Positions 14,899-24,171 of a stretch of DNA of 64,000 nt are shown piece by piece. How positions within the stretch are numbered: the stretch's first letter is position 1; each line of letters starts with the position of its first letter. The notes beneath the pieces were generated by a model. The model was not told the origin of the DNA, ran no database searches, and saw nothing but the letters and a program-made list of their open reading frames with translations. The position numbers were made by a program, and so were the translations under genes. The stretch covers positions 62,001-126,000 of the forward strand of contig NZ_JABGCG010000010.1 in NCBI RefSeq assembly GCF_019799925.1, given 5' to 3'. Origin of the DNA: Blastococcus sp. CPCC 205250. Lineage in GTDB: Bacteria; Actinomycetota; Actinomycetes; Mycobacteriales; Geodermatophilaceae.

Positions 14899-16272
14899 TC
14901 AGAGGCCGCAGGCCCCCGCACCCTGGACGAATCCGTCCCGGAAGGCGCCGACCAGCTCGAAGCCGGCGGCGTCGCTGTTGGGCAGCACGGCCTCGGTCTG
15001 CCCGTAGCTGAGCAGGAACTGGATCGCCTCGTCGACGTCACCCGGGCTCAGCGAGGTGCCCTCGCCGTCGGGGTTGAAGTCCCCGGAGAAGAACCGCGCC
15101 GTGTAGGTCCCGGTGAGGCAGACCGAGGAGACGGTCGCCTCGGGGGTGTCGTTCGGCAGGCCCAGCGCGGCGCGGGCCGCCTCGGCGTAGGGCAGGGCGA
15201 TCGCCGTCGCGACCGCGAAGTCGCCCAGCTCCTGGTAGGCCGGCTGGAGCAGGTCGCTCTCGTCGACGTAGACGGTGTTGTCGGTCTCGCACCAGCCGAC
15301 GTCGCGGTCCTCGGCGCCCATGTCGCCGCAGCCGGGAGCCGTGCCGTCGAAGCCCTGGATGGTCGGCGCCTCGAAGCCCGGGACGAAGGACTCGTAGAAG
15401 ACCGGCAGCGAGGCGTCGAGGATCGCCGGGATGTCGCCGTACTCGACGTTGCCGCTGTTCTCGAGCTCCTCCTCGGTGGTGAACTCGGTCGCGGTGAAGA
15501 CCCGGTCGGCGCCGTAGTTGTCACGGCACGCGGGGACGCCGTCGGCGTATCCCTCGTAGAAGCCGGCGGCGCGGTCGAAGCCCGAGCCGTGCGCCCGGTC
15601 GTCGTCGGGGCTGCTGCCCGGGTCGTCGCGGAGGCTGATGAAGCCGACGAGGACCCCGTCGAGCTCGGAGGAGCGCACCGTGACGTGCTCGGCGTTGCCG
15701 TCGACCACCCACCGGGTGAAGGCGCCGGCGAAGCAGTCGGCCTGGGTCTCGTCGCGGATGGCGACCTCGCTGAACCCGAACCGGCCCTGCATCGCGTGGC
15801 CCATCTCGTGCGCCATGACGGCCGGGCCGACGAAGCGGCCGTACTGCTCGCCGAGGGTGCGCAGCAGCGCGCTGTCGTAGACCACGACGTCGCAGTCCTG
15901 CTGGTAGAAGGCGTTGCCCTCGACCGCCTCCGGCGGGATCGGCAGCTCGGCGCAGCCCACGCCGGTGTCCTCGGGGTAGAGGCTCTCGTCGATGTCCTCG
16001 GTGTCCACGGCGAAGATCCCGCCCTGGAGGGGTGTGAACTCCTCCCCGTAGTGCTCGGGGAAGGCCTCGCCCCAGAAGGTGTACAGATCGGCCATGGCGT
16101 TGCGCGCGTACTGGTCGATGTCGCTGTCGGACGACGCGGTGATCGGGAAGTCCTCGGCCGCGACGTTGGTGACCGGGGGCGTGGGGGATCCGTCGATGCT
16201 GCTGGTACAGCCGCTGAGCAGCGCGCTGCCCAACGCTGCCGCGACGACCGCGCGGCGCGAGACCTGCCTCAT
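14899..16272 (-). CDS. lipoprotein neutral zinc metallopeptidase, paralogue B
   Basis: A 457-residue paralogue of its downstream neighbour. The lipoprotein signal ends at C22 (ALLSGCTSS). The zinc motif is H155-E156-H159 in MAHEMGHAMQ with E175 in RDETQADCFAGAF. It shares SPGDVDEAIQFLL and FRDGFVQGAGAC near the end. ATG at 16272 has AGGAA about 10 bases upstream. Eight or more Cys residues after the signal suggest disulfide bonds, consistent with an exported enzyme. The active-site residues are intact, so it is probably a working peptidase; the target is unknown. It is followed by paralogue A after 37 bases and preceded by paralogue C after a 125-base gap that could hold its own promoter. Confidence 0.85.
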   Translation of the reverse strand: MRQVSRRAVVAAALGSALLSGCTSSIDGSPTPPVTNVAAEDFPITASSDSDIDQYARNAMADLYTFWGEAFPEHYGEEFTPLQGGIFAVDTEDIDESLYPEDTGVGCAELPIPPEAVEGNAFYQQDCDVVVYDSALLRTLGEQYGRFVGPAVMAHEMGHAMQGRFGFSEVAIRDETQADCFAGAFTRWVVDGNAEHVTVRSSELDGVLVGFISLRDDPGSSPDDDRAHGSGFDRAAGFYEGYADGVPACRDNYGADRVFTATEFTTEEELENSGNVEYGDIPAILDASLPVFYESFVPGFEAPTIQGFDGTAPGCGDMGAEDRDVGWCETDNTVYVDESDLLQPAYQELGDFAVATAIALPYAEAARAALGLPNDTPEATVSSVCLTGTYTARFFSGDFNPDGEGTSLSPGDVDEAIQFLLSYGQTEAVLPNSDAAGFELVGAFRDGFVQGAGACGL

Positions 16273-16397
16273 GGAGCGTCGTTCCTCGTCTGCTGGGGAG
16301 GGGCCGCCCACCGGGCGGCCGTCGAGAGCCGGCACATGATGCCCCAGCACCGTCCGCCGTGGGGTCGGATCGCGCGCGTGTCCTGACGAGCGGCCGA

Positions 16398-17792
16398 TCA
16401 GGCGGTGCAGGCGTCCCCGGCGGACTCGAAGCCGCGACGGAACGCGTCGACCAGCGCCGTCGCCGGCAGCTCGGCTGCCGGCACGAGCTCCGGGTCCTCC
16501 GCCGCGTCGAGGAGGACGAGCGCGGCCTCGTCGACGTCGCCGGGGGACAGGCTGTGCTCCTGCCCCGGCAGGTCCCCGGCCAGCGCCAGACCGGTCATCC
16601 AGCCGACGGTGCACGCGGCGGAGGCCAGCGCCGCGGGGCCGGTGACGGGCAGGCCGAGCTGCTCGCGCGCCGCCATCGCCCACGGCAGGCCGACCAGCGC
16701 CACGACGGCGAAGTCACCCAGCTCGTCGGCCGGCGCGGTGAGCAGGTCCTGGTCGGCCACGACGGTGGAGCGGCCGTCGCCGCCGACGCACCAGGCCAGC
16801 CGCAGCCCCGGCGCGGGGGGCTCGCAGGAGCCGGGGAGCGATCCGGTGACGTCCGGCGTGGGGACGTCGCCGGTCCAGCCCTCGCCGCCGTCGAGCGAGC
16901 CTGCGGTGAGGGCCGACCAGAAGTCGTCGAGGAACTGCTCGGCGGCGGTCAGCGTCTCGCTCAGCGGCAGGTCGCCGCCGGTCTCCTCGTCCTCCGCCGA
17001 GTCGAACTCCGAGATCACGAAGACGCGGTCGGCGGTGATCTCGTCGCGGCAGGCCTGCGCGCCGCCGTCCCACCCGACGAGGAACGCCGCGAGCTGGTCG
17101 TAGGCCGAGCCGTGCGCCCCCGGGTCCTCCGGCGAGCTGCCCGTCGGGTCGCCGAAGTACGCGTACCCCTGCAGGTAGAGGTCGAGCTCGGCCGGGCGCA
17201 CCGCGCTGTGCGACCCGCCGCCGTCGGCGACCCAGCGGCTCCACGATCCGGCGAGGCACTCGGCCTGCGTCTCCAGCACCAGGGAGCTCTCGCGGTCGGC
17301 GGTCCCGACCCGGTGCTGCACCGCGTGCGCCATCTCGTGCGCCATCGTCGAGGCGACGACCAGCGGCCCGATCGCCGCCATCGAGTCGGCCAGCCCCTCG
17401 GCGTTGTAGAGGATCGTGTCGGTGTCGGGGCAGTACAGGGCGCTGGTCATCGCGACGAAGTCCACGTCTACGCACGCGTCCCGGGGCAGGTCGTCGTCCT
17501 CGGTGGTCGAGGGGTCGACCGACCAGTAGCCGCCCTCCGGCTCGGTGAACTCCTCGCCGTAGACGGCGGGCAGGGTCTCCTGCCAGTACGTGACCACGTC
17601 GGCCAGCGCGTTGCGGGCGACCCGGTCGACGTCGTCCGCCCCGGCGAGCTCGATCCGCACGTCGTCGTCGGTGGCGTCGATGCGCCCCCCGCCCACGGGC
17701 GCGGCGCTGCCGGGCAGCACCGTGGTGCAGCCGGCGGCGAGCAGACCGGTGGTCAGGAGGAGCGCCAGACGGACGGCCGGACGGCGGGGCAC
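16398..17792 (-). CDS. lipoprotein neutral zinc metallopeptidase, paralogue C
   Basis: A 464-residue third copy, the most diverged. The signal ends at C22 (GLLAAGCTT). The zinc motif is H152-E153-H156 in MAHEMAHAVQ (the usual Gly after HEx is Ala here) with E174 in LVLETQAECLAGSW. C-terminal marks SPGDVDEAALVLL and FRRGFESAGDAC are kept. The start is GTG at 17792 with no strong ribosome-binding site. The three genes share layout, length and residue positions within a few residues, so they arose by tandem duplication and have diverged well beyond nucleotide similarity. The gap upstream of it (17793-17936) ends at glgB and contains the glgB hairpin. Confidence 0.83.
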   Translation of the reverse strand: MPRRPAVRLALLLTTGLLAAGCTTVLPGSAAPVGGGRIDATDDDVRIELAGADDVDRVARNALADVVTYWQETLPAVYGEEFTEPEGGYWSVDPSTTEDDDLPRDACVDVDFVAMTSALYCPDTDTILYNAEGLADSMAAIGPLVVASTMAHEMAHAVQHRVGTADRESSLVLETQAECLAGSWSRWVADGGGSHSAVRPAELDLYLQGYAYFGDPTGSSPEDPGAHGSAYDQLAAFLVGWDGGAQACRDEITADRVFVISEFDSAEDEETGGDLPLSETLTAAEQFLDDFWSALTAGSLDGGEGWTGDVPTPDVTGSLPGSCEPPAPGLRLAWCVGGDGRSTVVADQDLLTAPADELGDFAVVALVGLPWAMAAREQLGLPVTGPAALASAACTVGWMTGLALAGDLPGQEHSLSPGDVDEAALVLLDAAEDPELVPAAELPATALVDAFRRGFESAGDACTA

Positions 17793-17888
17793 GGGCGGGG
17801 AGGCTGCCCGTGGCCTCCCCGGGAGTCAATGCCCGGCGGCGCGAGGACGACGGCCACAGCCCGCGCGCCGCGCCCTCGAGGGGCCGCC

Positions 17889-17929
17889 CCGGGCCGCCCC
17901 GGCCGCCTCCGGGCCGGGCGGCGGCCCGG
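17889..17929 (-). terminator. hairpin after glgB
   Basis: CCGGGCCGCC (17889-17898) pairs with GGCGGCCCGG (17920-17929) around a GC-rich loop that can itself fold. It lies 8 bases beyond the glgB stop on the minus strand. It has no T tract, and the composition makes chance pairing common, so confidence is moderate. Confidence 0.4.
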
Positions 17930-17936
17930 AGCGCGG

Positions 17937-20891
17937 TCAGCCCTCGTGCAGCAGCCAGATCGTGCCCAGTGGCGGAGCGGACAGGGTCGCCGAGAACGGC
18001 TGGCCGTGCCACGGCTCCTCCTGGGCCACGACCGAGCCCGAGTTGCCCACCCCCGAGCCGCCGTAGCCCTCCGCGTCGGTGTTGAGCACCTCGCGCCAGG
18101 TGCCGCCGCGGGGGAGCCCGATCCGGTACCCGTGGTGCGGGCTGCCCGCGAAGTTGGCCACGATGGCCAGCGCCTGGCCCGGGGTCTGGCCCGCCGAGCC
18201 GCCCGTACGGTCGCCGCCCTCGGGCAGCTCCTCCCGCGTGGGCCGGCCGTAGCGCAGGAAGCTCAGCACGTTGCCCGCGGAGTCGTTCGCGTCGATCCAC
18301 TGGAACCCGGCGGGGTCGACGTCCAGCGACCACAGCGCCTCGAACTCCCGGTAGCGGGCGTTGAGGTCGGTGACCAGCCCGAGCACCCCGCGGTGCGCCG
18401 GGTCGTCGAGGTGCCACCAGTCCAGGGAGCGGCTCTCGGCCCACTCGGAGTCCTGCGCGAACTCCGACCCCATGAACAGCAGCTGCTTGCCCGGGTGCGC
18501 CCACATGAAGGCGAGGTAGGAGCGGAGGTTGGCCAGCTGCTGCCACCGGTCGCCGGGCATCTTCCGCAGCAGCGAGCCCTTGCCGTACACGACCTCGTCG
18601 TGGCTGATCGGCAGCACGTAGTTCTCGGAGTAGGCGTAGACCATCGAGAACGTCATCTGGCCGTGGTGGAAGCTGCGGTGCACGGGCTGCTTGCTCATGT
18701 ACTCGAGCGAGTCGTGCATCCAGCCCATGTTCCACTTGAAGCCGAAGCCCAGGCCGCCGAGGTGGGTCGGCCGCGTGACGCCGGGCCAGGCGGTGGACTC
18801 CTCGGCGATGGTGACGACGCCGGGCACCTCGCGGTAGACGGTCGCGTTCATCTCCTGCAGGAACGCCACCGCCTCGAGGTTCTCCCGGCCGCCGTGCACG
18901 TTCGGCGCCCACTGGCCCTCCTCGCGGGAGTAGTCCAGGTAGAGCATCGAGGCCACGGCGTCGACGCGGATGCCGTCGACGTGGAACTCCCTGCACCAGA
19001 ACAGCGCGTTGGCGACGAGGAAGTTGCGCACCTCGGTGCGGCCGAAGTCGAACACGTAGGTGCCCCAGTCCGGCTGCTCGCCGCGGCGCGGGTCCGGGTG
19101 CTCGTAGAGCGGCGTGCCGTCGAAGCGGGCCAGCGCCCAGGCGTCCTTGGGGAAGTGGGCCGGCACCCAGTCGACGATGACGCCGATGCCCGCCTGGTGG
19201 GCGCGGTCGACCAGGTAGCGGAAGTCGTCGGGGCCGCCGAACCGCGAGGTCGGCGCGTAGTAGCTGGTGACCTGGTAGCCCCAGGACCCGCCGAAGGGGT
19301 GCTCGGCGACGGGCATGCACTCGATGTGGGTGAAGCCGGCCGACGCGACGTAGTCGACGAGCTCGTCGGCGAGCTGGCGGTAGGACAGGCCCTGTCGCCA
19401 CGAGCCGAGGTGCACCTCGTAGACGCTCATCGGCCGCTCGTGCCAGTTGCCCGCCGCGCGCTCGGTCAGCCACTGCTCGTCGGCCCACTCGTGGGTGGAC
19501 TCGGTGACCACCGAGGCGTTCAGCGGCGGCACCTCGGTGGCGAAGGCCAGCGGGTCGGACTTCTCCCGCCACTCGCCGTCGGCCCCGAGCACGTGGTACC
19601 GGTAGCGGCTGCCCACCTGCACGCCGGGGACGTAGACCTCCCACACGCCGGAGGAGCCCAGCGAGCGCATCGGGTAGGCGCGGGCCTCCCAGTAGTCGAA
19701 GTCGCCGGTCACCTTCACGCCGCGGGCGTTGGGCGCCCACACGGCGAAGGAGACGCCCTCGACCGGTCCGCGCGGGGTGTCGTAGCGGCGGACGTGCGCG
19801 CCGAGCACCTCCCACAGCCGCTCGTGCCGGCCCTCGCGGATCAGGTACTGGTCGAGCTCGCCGACCGTGGGCAGCCAGCGGTAGGGGTCGTCGACGGTGT
19901 GGGTGGCGGTGCCGCCGGAGCCGTCGCCGTAGGCGACCTCGATCCGGTAGTCGCCGGGCTGCGCGGGGAGCAGCGCCTCGTAGATGCCGCCGCCGTGCAG
20001 CTGCCGCGCCTCGTACCGGCTGCCGTCCTCGTCGACGACGGCGACGGAGACCGCGTCGGGCCGCAGGGTGCGGACCGCCCAGCCGCCGTCGGTGGCGTGC
20101 GCGCCGAGGACGGCGTGCGGGTCGTGCGACCAGCCCTCGACCACGGCCCGCAGCGCGTCGCCGGAGAGCTCCTGCCCGGTGGTCGCGGAGCCCGGGGAAG
20201 CCTGGTCCGCCGGTGCCGGGGACGCCGCCGGGGCGGCCGGGTCGTCGGCGGGGGCGTCGGCCGGGGGGGACGCGGGGGCGTCGGCCGGGGCGGACGCGGG
20301 CGCCTCCTCCGGGGCCTGCGGGGTGCTCGGCGTGGCCGGGTCGGGGTCCGGCGGCTCGGGCTGGCCGGCGGGGGCGCCGGTGGGGGAGCCCGGCTCGGCG
20401 ATGGGAGCCGGCGCGACGACCGGGGCCGCGGTGCCGCCCTGCTCGGCCACGGCCTCCTCCTGCGGCGCGTGGATGGCCGCCGGGGAGCCCGTGGTCGCCT
20501 TCTTCCGCGGCGCGCGCTTGGCCGGCGCGGGGGCGTTGGCCGGCGCGGGGGCGTTCTGGGCCGCGACGTCGTCGGCGTCGGGCTGCACCTCGACCACGGC
20601 GCCCTGGGCCGCCACGGTCTTCTTCGCCGCCGGGGCCTTCTTGGCTGCCGGGGCCTTCTTGGCCGCGGGGGCCTTCTTCGCCGCCGGGGCCTTCTTGGCT
20701 GCCGGGGCCTTCTTGGCCGCGGGGGCCTTCTTCGCCGCCGGGCGCTTGCGGGCGGGGGTGGCGTTCACCACCGGCTCGGCCTCGGCCGACCGGGCCTCCT
20801 CGGCCAGCCGGTCGACCGCGGCCTCCAGCTGTTCGCGGGTGGCCGGGGCGTCCGGGCTCTCGGTGGCGCCGGGACCGTCGGGGGAGCTCAT
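17937..20891 (-). CDS. glgB: 1,4-alpha-glucan branching enzyme with long N-terminal Lys/Ala/Pro extension
   Basis: Cuts alpha-1,4-glucan and rejoins it as alpha-1,6 branches; last enzyme of the GlgE route. At 984 residues it is about 250 longer than usual. Residues about 250-984 are a normal GlgB: N1/CBM48 domains, then the GH13 barrel with nucleophile D649 (GIRVDAVASM), acid/base E702 (TIAEEST) and D770 (PISHDEVVYG), then the C-domain. Residues 1-249 are extra: seven tandem KAPAAKK-like units (about 51-97), a second basic patch (KRAPRKK, about 131-137) and an acidic Pro/Ala-rich spacer. The repeat looks like a histone H1/HupB tail. The ATG at 20891 is the only start giving this frame after the 30-base gap from mak. 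It is the last gene of the glgE-treS-mak-glgB operon. Confidence 0.94.
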   Translation of the reverse strand: MSSPDGPGATESPDAPATREQLEAAVDRLAEEARSAEAEPVVNATPARKRPAAKKAPAAKKAPAAKKAPAAKKAPAAKKAPAAKKAPAAKKTVAAQGAVVEVQPDADDVAAQNAPAPANAPAPAKRAPRKKATTGSPAAIHAPQEEAVAEQGGTAAPVVAPAPIAEPGSPTGAPAGQPEPPDPDPATPSTPQAPEEAPASAPADAPASPPADAPADDPAAPAASPAPADQASPGSATTGQELSGDALRAVVEGWSHDPHAVLGAHATDGGWAVRTLRPDAVSVAVVDEDGSRYEARQLHGGGIYEALLPAQPGDYRIEVAYGDGSGGTATHTVDDPYRWLPTVGELDQYLIREGRHERLWEVLGAHVRRYDTPRGPVEGVSFAVWAPNARGVKVTGDFDYWEARAYPMRSLGSSGVWEVYVPGVQVGSRYRYHVLGADGEWREKSDPLAFATEVPPLNASVVTESTHEWADEQWLTERAAGNWHERPMSVYEVHLGSWRQGLSYRQLADELVDYVASAGFTHIECMPVAEHPFGGSWGYQVTSYYAPTSRFGGPDDFRYLVDRAHQAGIGVIVDWVPAHFPKDAWALARFDGTPLYEHPDPRRGEQPDWGTYVFDFGRTEVRNFLVANALFWCREFHVDGIRVDAVASMLYLDYSREEGQWAPNVHGGRENLEAVAFLQEMNATVYREVPGVVTIAEESTAWPGVTRPTHLGGLGFGFKWNMGWMHDSLEYMSKQPVHRSFHHGQMTFSMVYAYSENYVLPISHDEVVYGKGSLLRKMPGDRWQQLANLRSYLAFMWAHPGKQLLFMGSEFAQDSEWAESRSLDWWHLDDPAHRGVLGLVTDLNARYREFEALWSLDVDPAGFQWIDANDSAGNVLSFLRYGRPTREELPEGGDRTGGSAGQTPGQALAIVANFAGSPHHGYRIGLPRGGTWREVLNTDAEGYGGSGVGNSGSVVAQEEPWHGQPFSATLSAPPLGTIWLLHEG
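20601..20741 (-). repeat. in-frame 15-bp tandem repeat encoding KAPAA units in glgB
   Basis: About nine adjoining 15-base units coding for variants of KKAPAA lie within the GlgB N-terminus. Codons alternate between close synonyms (AAG for Lys throughout, but different Ala and Pro codons), and longer blocks of about 60 bases recur. This suggests expansion by slippage or unequal crossing-over. Copy number probably varies between strains. Confidence 0.7.
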
Positions 20892-20921
20892 CGCGTCGTC
20901 GTCCTCTTCGTCAGCGTCAGG

Positions 20922-22292
20922 TCAGCCGGCCGCGGCGAGCCGGGACAGCGACTGCAGCGGGATCATCAGCCAGTGGGGGCGGTTGCGCGCCTCGTAGAGG
21001 CACTCGTAGACGGCCTTGTCCGCCTCGAACGCCCGGAGCACGGGGGAGCCGGCGCAGGGGTCCAGGCCACTGGCGGCGGAGTAGCCGGAGCAGAAGGCGC
21101 TGCGGTTGCGCTCGGCCCACTCCTGGGCCCGGTAGGCGCGCTGGGTGTCCTCGGGCACCTCGACGAGCATGTGGCGGGCGGCGTAGTCGAAGCTGCGGAG
21201 CATGCCGGCGACGTCGCGCAGCGGGCTGTCCAGCTGCCGCCGGGCGGCCAGGGGCCGGGCCGGCTCGCCCTCGAAGTCGAGCAGGATCCAGCCGGTGGTG
21301 GTGCGCAGCACCTGACCCAGGTGCAGGTCGCCGTGCACCCGCTGGCGGCGCACCGGCTCGGAGCTGTCGGCCAGCTGGGCATACAGCCGGCGCAGCCCCT
21401 CGGCGTGCTCCGCCAGCTGCGGGACGACCTGCAGCGCGGCCTCCAGGCGGCCGGTCATCTCCTCGGCCGCCGCCGCGAACCACGCCCGGTCGGCGGGCTC
21501 GGTGGGCAGCACCTGCGCGAGGTCGGCGTGCACCGACGCGGTGGCCGCGCCGAGCCGCTCGCTGTCGGCGGCGAAGTCACCACCCACCTCGTCGGCGTGC
21601 AGGTCGCCCTCGGCGTAGAGGTCGCGCACGCTCGCGGTGGCCAGGCGCCAGCCGTCGCTGGCGTTGGGCACGAAGGTCTGCAGCATCGCCACCGTCGCCG
21701 GCTCGCGGGCCGGGTCGGCGTCGTTGATCTCGACGTGCCCGAGCAGCGGCGCGATGTGCTCGTTGCGGGCCTCGCTCAGAGCCGCGTGGATCTCCACGTC
21801 CGGGTTGAGCCCGGGCTCCAGCCGGCGGAACAGCTTGAGGATGGCCTCCTGGCCGTAGACCAGCGAGGTGTTGCTCTGCTCGGTGGAGACGATGTCGCCG
21901 GGGATCCCCTCGGGGATGGGCGCGACACCGGCCGGGTGGAAGTGCATCGGGCCGACGGTGTCGGCCGCGACCAGGTGCACCAGCCAGGGCGCGGTGGCGT
22001 CCCGGTCGCGCAGGCCGTCGTAGGCGTAGTTCTCGCGGTCACCGCTGGAGACCGCGCCGACGAACGCGGAGGAGAGCTCCTCGACCGCGTGGTCGCGCCA
22101 GGACAGCGGGACGAGGTAGGTGTCGCTGCCGCCGTCTGTGTAGCTGACCCGCACCCGGTGCACCGACAGCGCGGGGTCGGCCCGCTCGAGGAAGAAGCCC
22201 TCCTCCTCGACGCCGGCCCACTCACGGCCCTTGCCGCCGAACCACCGCTGGTGCGGCATCCACTCCCGCAGGATGTCGGTCAGCGCACTCAT
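20922..22292 (-). CDS. mak: maltokinase
   Basis: Phosphorylates maltose with ATP to maltose-1-phosphate, the GlgE substrate. The 456-residue protein has the eukaryotic-kinase-like fold of Mak/Pep2. The catalytic loop is RVHGDLHLGQVL (about 318-329) and the metal-binding segment is LLDFEGEP (about 337-344). The N-terminal cap begins MSALTDILREWMPHQRWFGGKG, typical of the family. Its ATG overlaps the treS stop by four bases (ATGA, 22289-22292), so TreS and Mak are made in step; in other species they form a complex or a fusion. glgB follows after 30 bases. Confidence 0.94.
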   Translation of the reverse strand: MSALTDILREWMPHQRWFGGKGREWAGVEEEGFFLERADPALSVHRVRVSYTDGGSDTYLVPLSWRDHAVEELSSAFVGAVSSGDRENYAYDGLRDRDATAPWLVHLVAADTVGPMHFHPAGVAPIPEGIPGDIVSTEQSNTSLVYGQEAILKLFRRLEPGLNPDVEIHAALSEARNEHIAPLLGHVEINDADPAREPATVAMLQTFVPNASDGWRLATASVRDLYAEGDLHADEVGGDFAADSERLGAATASVHADLAQVLPTEPADRAWFAAAAEEMTGRLEAALQVVPQLAEHAEGLRRLYAQLADSSEPVRRQRVHGDLHLGQVLRTTTGWILLDFEGEPARPLAARRQLDSPLRDVAGMLRSFDYAARHMLVEVPEDTQRAYRAQEWAERNRSAFCSGYSAASGLDPCAGSPVLRAFEADKAVYECLYEARNRPHWLMIPLQSLSRLAAAG

Positions 22293-24109
22293 CGTTGCCC
22301 TCCGTCGGAGACGTCTGTGCCGGTGTCGTGGGCCTCGCTGACCACACCCGCGGCGAGCAGCGAGTCGGCGACCGCGCTGCTCGGCTCGAGCTCCTCGGCC
22401 TCGGCCGGCTCGGTGTGCGGGACGGACGGCTTGGCCAGCTCGAACCAGTAGAAGCCGTGCCCGGGGAGCGTGAGCATGTAGGGCAGGACGCCGATCTGCG
22501 GGAACTCCACCCGGCCGGTGAGCTCGATCGGCGTGTAGCCCTCGAACCGGCGCAGGTCCAGCTCCACCGGCTGGGGGAAGCGCGACAGGTTGTTGACGCA
22601 CAGCACGATGTCGTCGCCGAACTCCCGCACGAACGACAGCACCGTGGGGTTGCGCGACCCGATCTCCGAGTAGCTGCCCAGGCCGAACGTGGGGTGCTGG
22701 CCGCGGACGCGGAGCATCTCCCGGATCCAGTGCAGCAGCGAGTTCGTGTTGCGCAGCTGGGACTCGACGTTGGTGACCTGGTAGCCGTAGACCGGGTCCT
22801 GGTTCAGCGGCAGGTACATCCGCTGCGGGTCGGCGGTGGAGAACCCGCCGTTGCGGTCCGGCGTCCACTGCATGGGCGTGCGGACGCCGTCGCGGTCACC
22901 GAGCCAGATGTTGTCGCCCATGCCGATCTCGTCCCCGTAGTAGAGGACGGGGGAGCCGGGGAGGCTGAGCAGCAGGGCGTTGAACAGCTCGAGGGTGTCG
23001 ATGTCGTTGTCCAGCAGCGGCGCCAGCCGGCGGCGGATGCCGATGTTGGCCTTCATGCGGGGGTCCTTGGCGTACTCCGCCCACATGTAGTCGCGCTCCT
23101 CGTCGGTGACCATCTCCAGGGTCAGCTCGTCGTGGTTGCGCAGGAAGATGCCCCACTGGCAGTTGTCCGGGATGTCCGGCGTCTGGGCCATGATCTCCGA
23201 GATCGGGAAGCGCTGCTCCCGCCGGACGCCCATGAACAACCGCGGCATGACCGGGAAGTGGAAGGCCATCTGGCACTCGTCGCCGTCCTCGCCGAAGTAC
23301 TCCACGACGTCGGCCGGCCACTGGTTCGCCTCGCACAGCAGCACCCGGTCGGGGTAGTCGCGGTCGACCACCTTGCGCACCATCTTGAGCAGCTCGTGGG
23401 TGCGCGGGAGGTTCTCGCAGTTGGTCCCCTCCTCCTCAAACAGGTAGGGGACGGCGTCCAGCCGGAACCCGTCGATGCCCAGGTCCAGCCAGAACCGCAG
23501 CGCCTCGAGCACCGCCTCGACGACCCGCGGGTTCTCGAAGTTCAGGTCGGGCTGGTGGGAGAAGAAGCGGTGCCAGAAGTACTGCTTGCGCACCGGGTCG
23601 AACGTCCAGTTGGAGGACTCGGTGTCGACGAAGATGATCCGCGCGTCCGGGTAGCCGGTGTCGTCGTCGGCCCACACGTAGAAGTCGCCGTAGGGACCCT
23701 CCGGGTCGCTGCGGCTGGCCTGGAACCAGGGGTGCTGGTCCGAGGTGTGGTTCATGACGAAGTCGATGATCAGCCGGATGCCGCGGGAGTGGGCCTCCTC
23801 GAGCAGCTCGCGGAAGTCCTCGATGTCCCCGAACTCCGGCAGCACGGCCGTGTAGTCGCTGACGTCGTACCCGCCGTCGCGCAGCGGCGAGGCGAAGAAC
23901 GGGGGCAGCCACAGGCAGTCGACGCCGAGCCACTGCAGGTAGTCGAGCTTGTCGATCATCCCGCGCAGGTCGCCCACGCCGTCGGCGTTGCTGTCGGCGA
24001 AGCCGCGCACCAGCACCTCGTAGAAGACCGCGCGCTTGTACCACTCCGGGTCGGTGCCCGGAGGTGGCAGCGCGGAGCGGCGGGGGTGGTCGGGAACGGG
24101 AACGGTCAT
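22289..24109 (-). CDS. treS: trehalose synthase (maltose alpha-D-glucosyltransferase)
   Basis: Interconverts trehalose and maltose, feeding maltose to Mak. The 606-residue GH13 protein has nucleophile D218 (GIDGFRLDAVPYL), acid/base E260 (LLCEANQWP) and D327 (LRNHDELTLE), in the same spacing as the mycobacterial enzyme. The C-terminal beta domain ends GHGFYWFELAKP; the last 45 residues are an acidic low-complexity tail. The ATG at 24109 fits the family's N-terminus, but no Shine-Dalgarno site precedes it; the upstream bases are pyrimidine-rich. The 62-base gap to glgE is compatible with one transcript. No Mak domain is fused; Mak is the next gene. Confidence 0.94.
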   Translation of the reverse strand: MTVPVPDHPRRSALPPPGTDPEWYKRAVFYEVLVRGFADSNADGVGDLRGMIDKLDYLQWLGVDCLWLPPFFASPLRDGGYDVSDYTAVLPEFGDIEDFRELLEEAHSRGIRLIIDFVMNHTSDQHPWFQASRSDPEGPYGDFYVWADDDTGYPDARIIFVDTESSNWTFDPVRKQYFWHRFFSHQPDLNFENPRVVEAVLEALRFWLDLGIDGFRLDAVPYLFEEEGTNCENLPRTHELLKMVRKVVDRDYPDRVLLCEANQWPADVVEYFGEDGDECQMAFHFPVMPRLFMGVRREQRFPISEIMAQTPDIPDNCQWGIFLRNHDELTLEMVTDEERDYMWAEYAKDPRMKANIGIRRRLAPLLDNDIDTLELFNALLLSLPGSPVLYYGDEIGMGDNIWLGDRDGVRTPMQWTPDRNGGFSTADPQRMYLPLNQDPVYGYQVTNVESQLRNTNSLLHWIREMLRVRGQHPTFGLGSYSEIGSRNPTVLSFVREFGDDIVLCVNNLSRFPQPVELDLRRFEGYTPIELTGRVEFPQIGVLPYMLTLPGHGFYWFELAKPSVPHTEPAEAEELEPSSAVADSLLAAGVVSEAHDTGTDVSDGGQR

Positions 24110-24171
24110 CGGGAGGAGTCGCCCCTCGGTAGTGCCGTGCGGTGGAGTGGGAGTGAGTGGGCGGGGCTTGA

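Noticed and set aside
20601..20741. The regular repeats in glgB as a CRISPR array
   Set aside because: Units are 15 bases, contiguous and coding in frame, with no spacers and no cas genes nearby.
16359..22451. An uninterrupted 2,030-codon frame on the plus strand
   Set aside because: It is antisense to two metallopeptidases, glgB and mak, all with clear motifs. The translated sequence is biased Arg/Gly/Ala/Val without domains. Long antisense frames are expected at this G+C.
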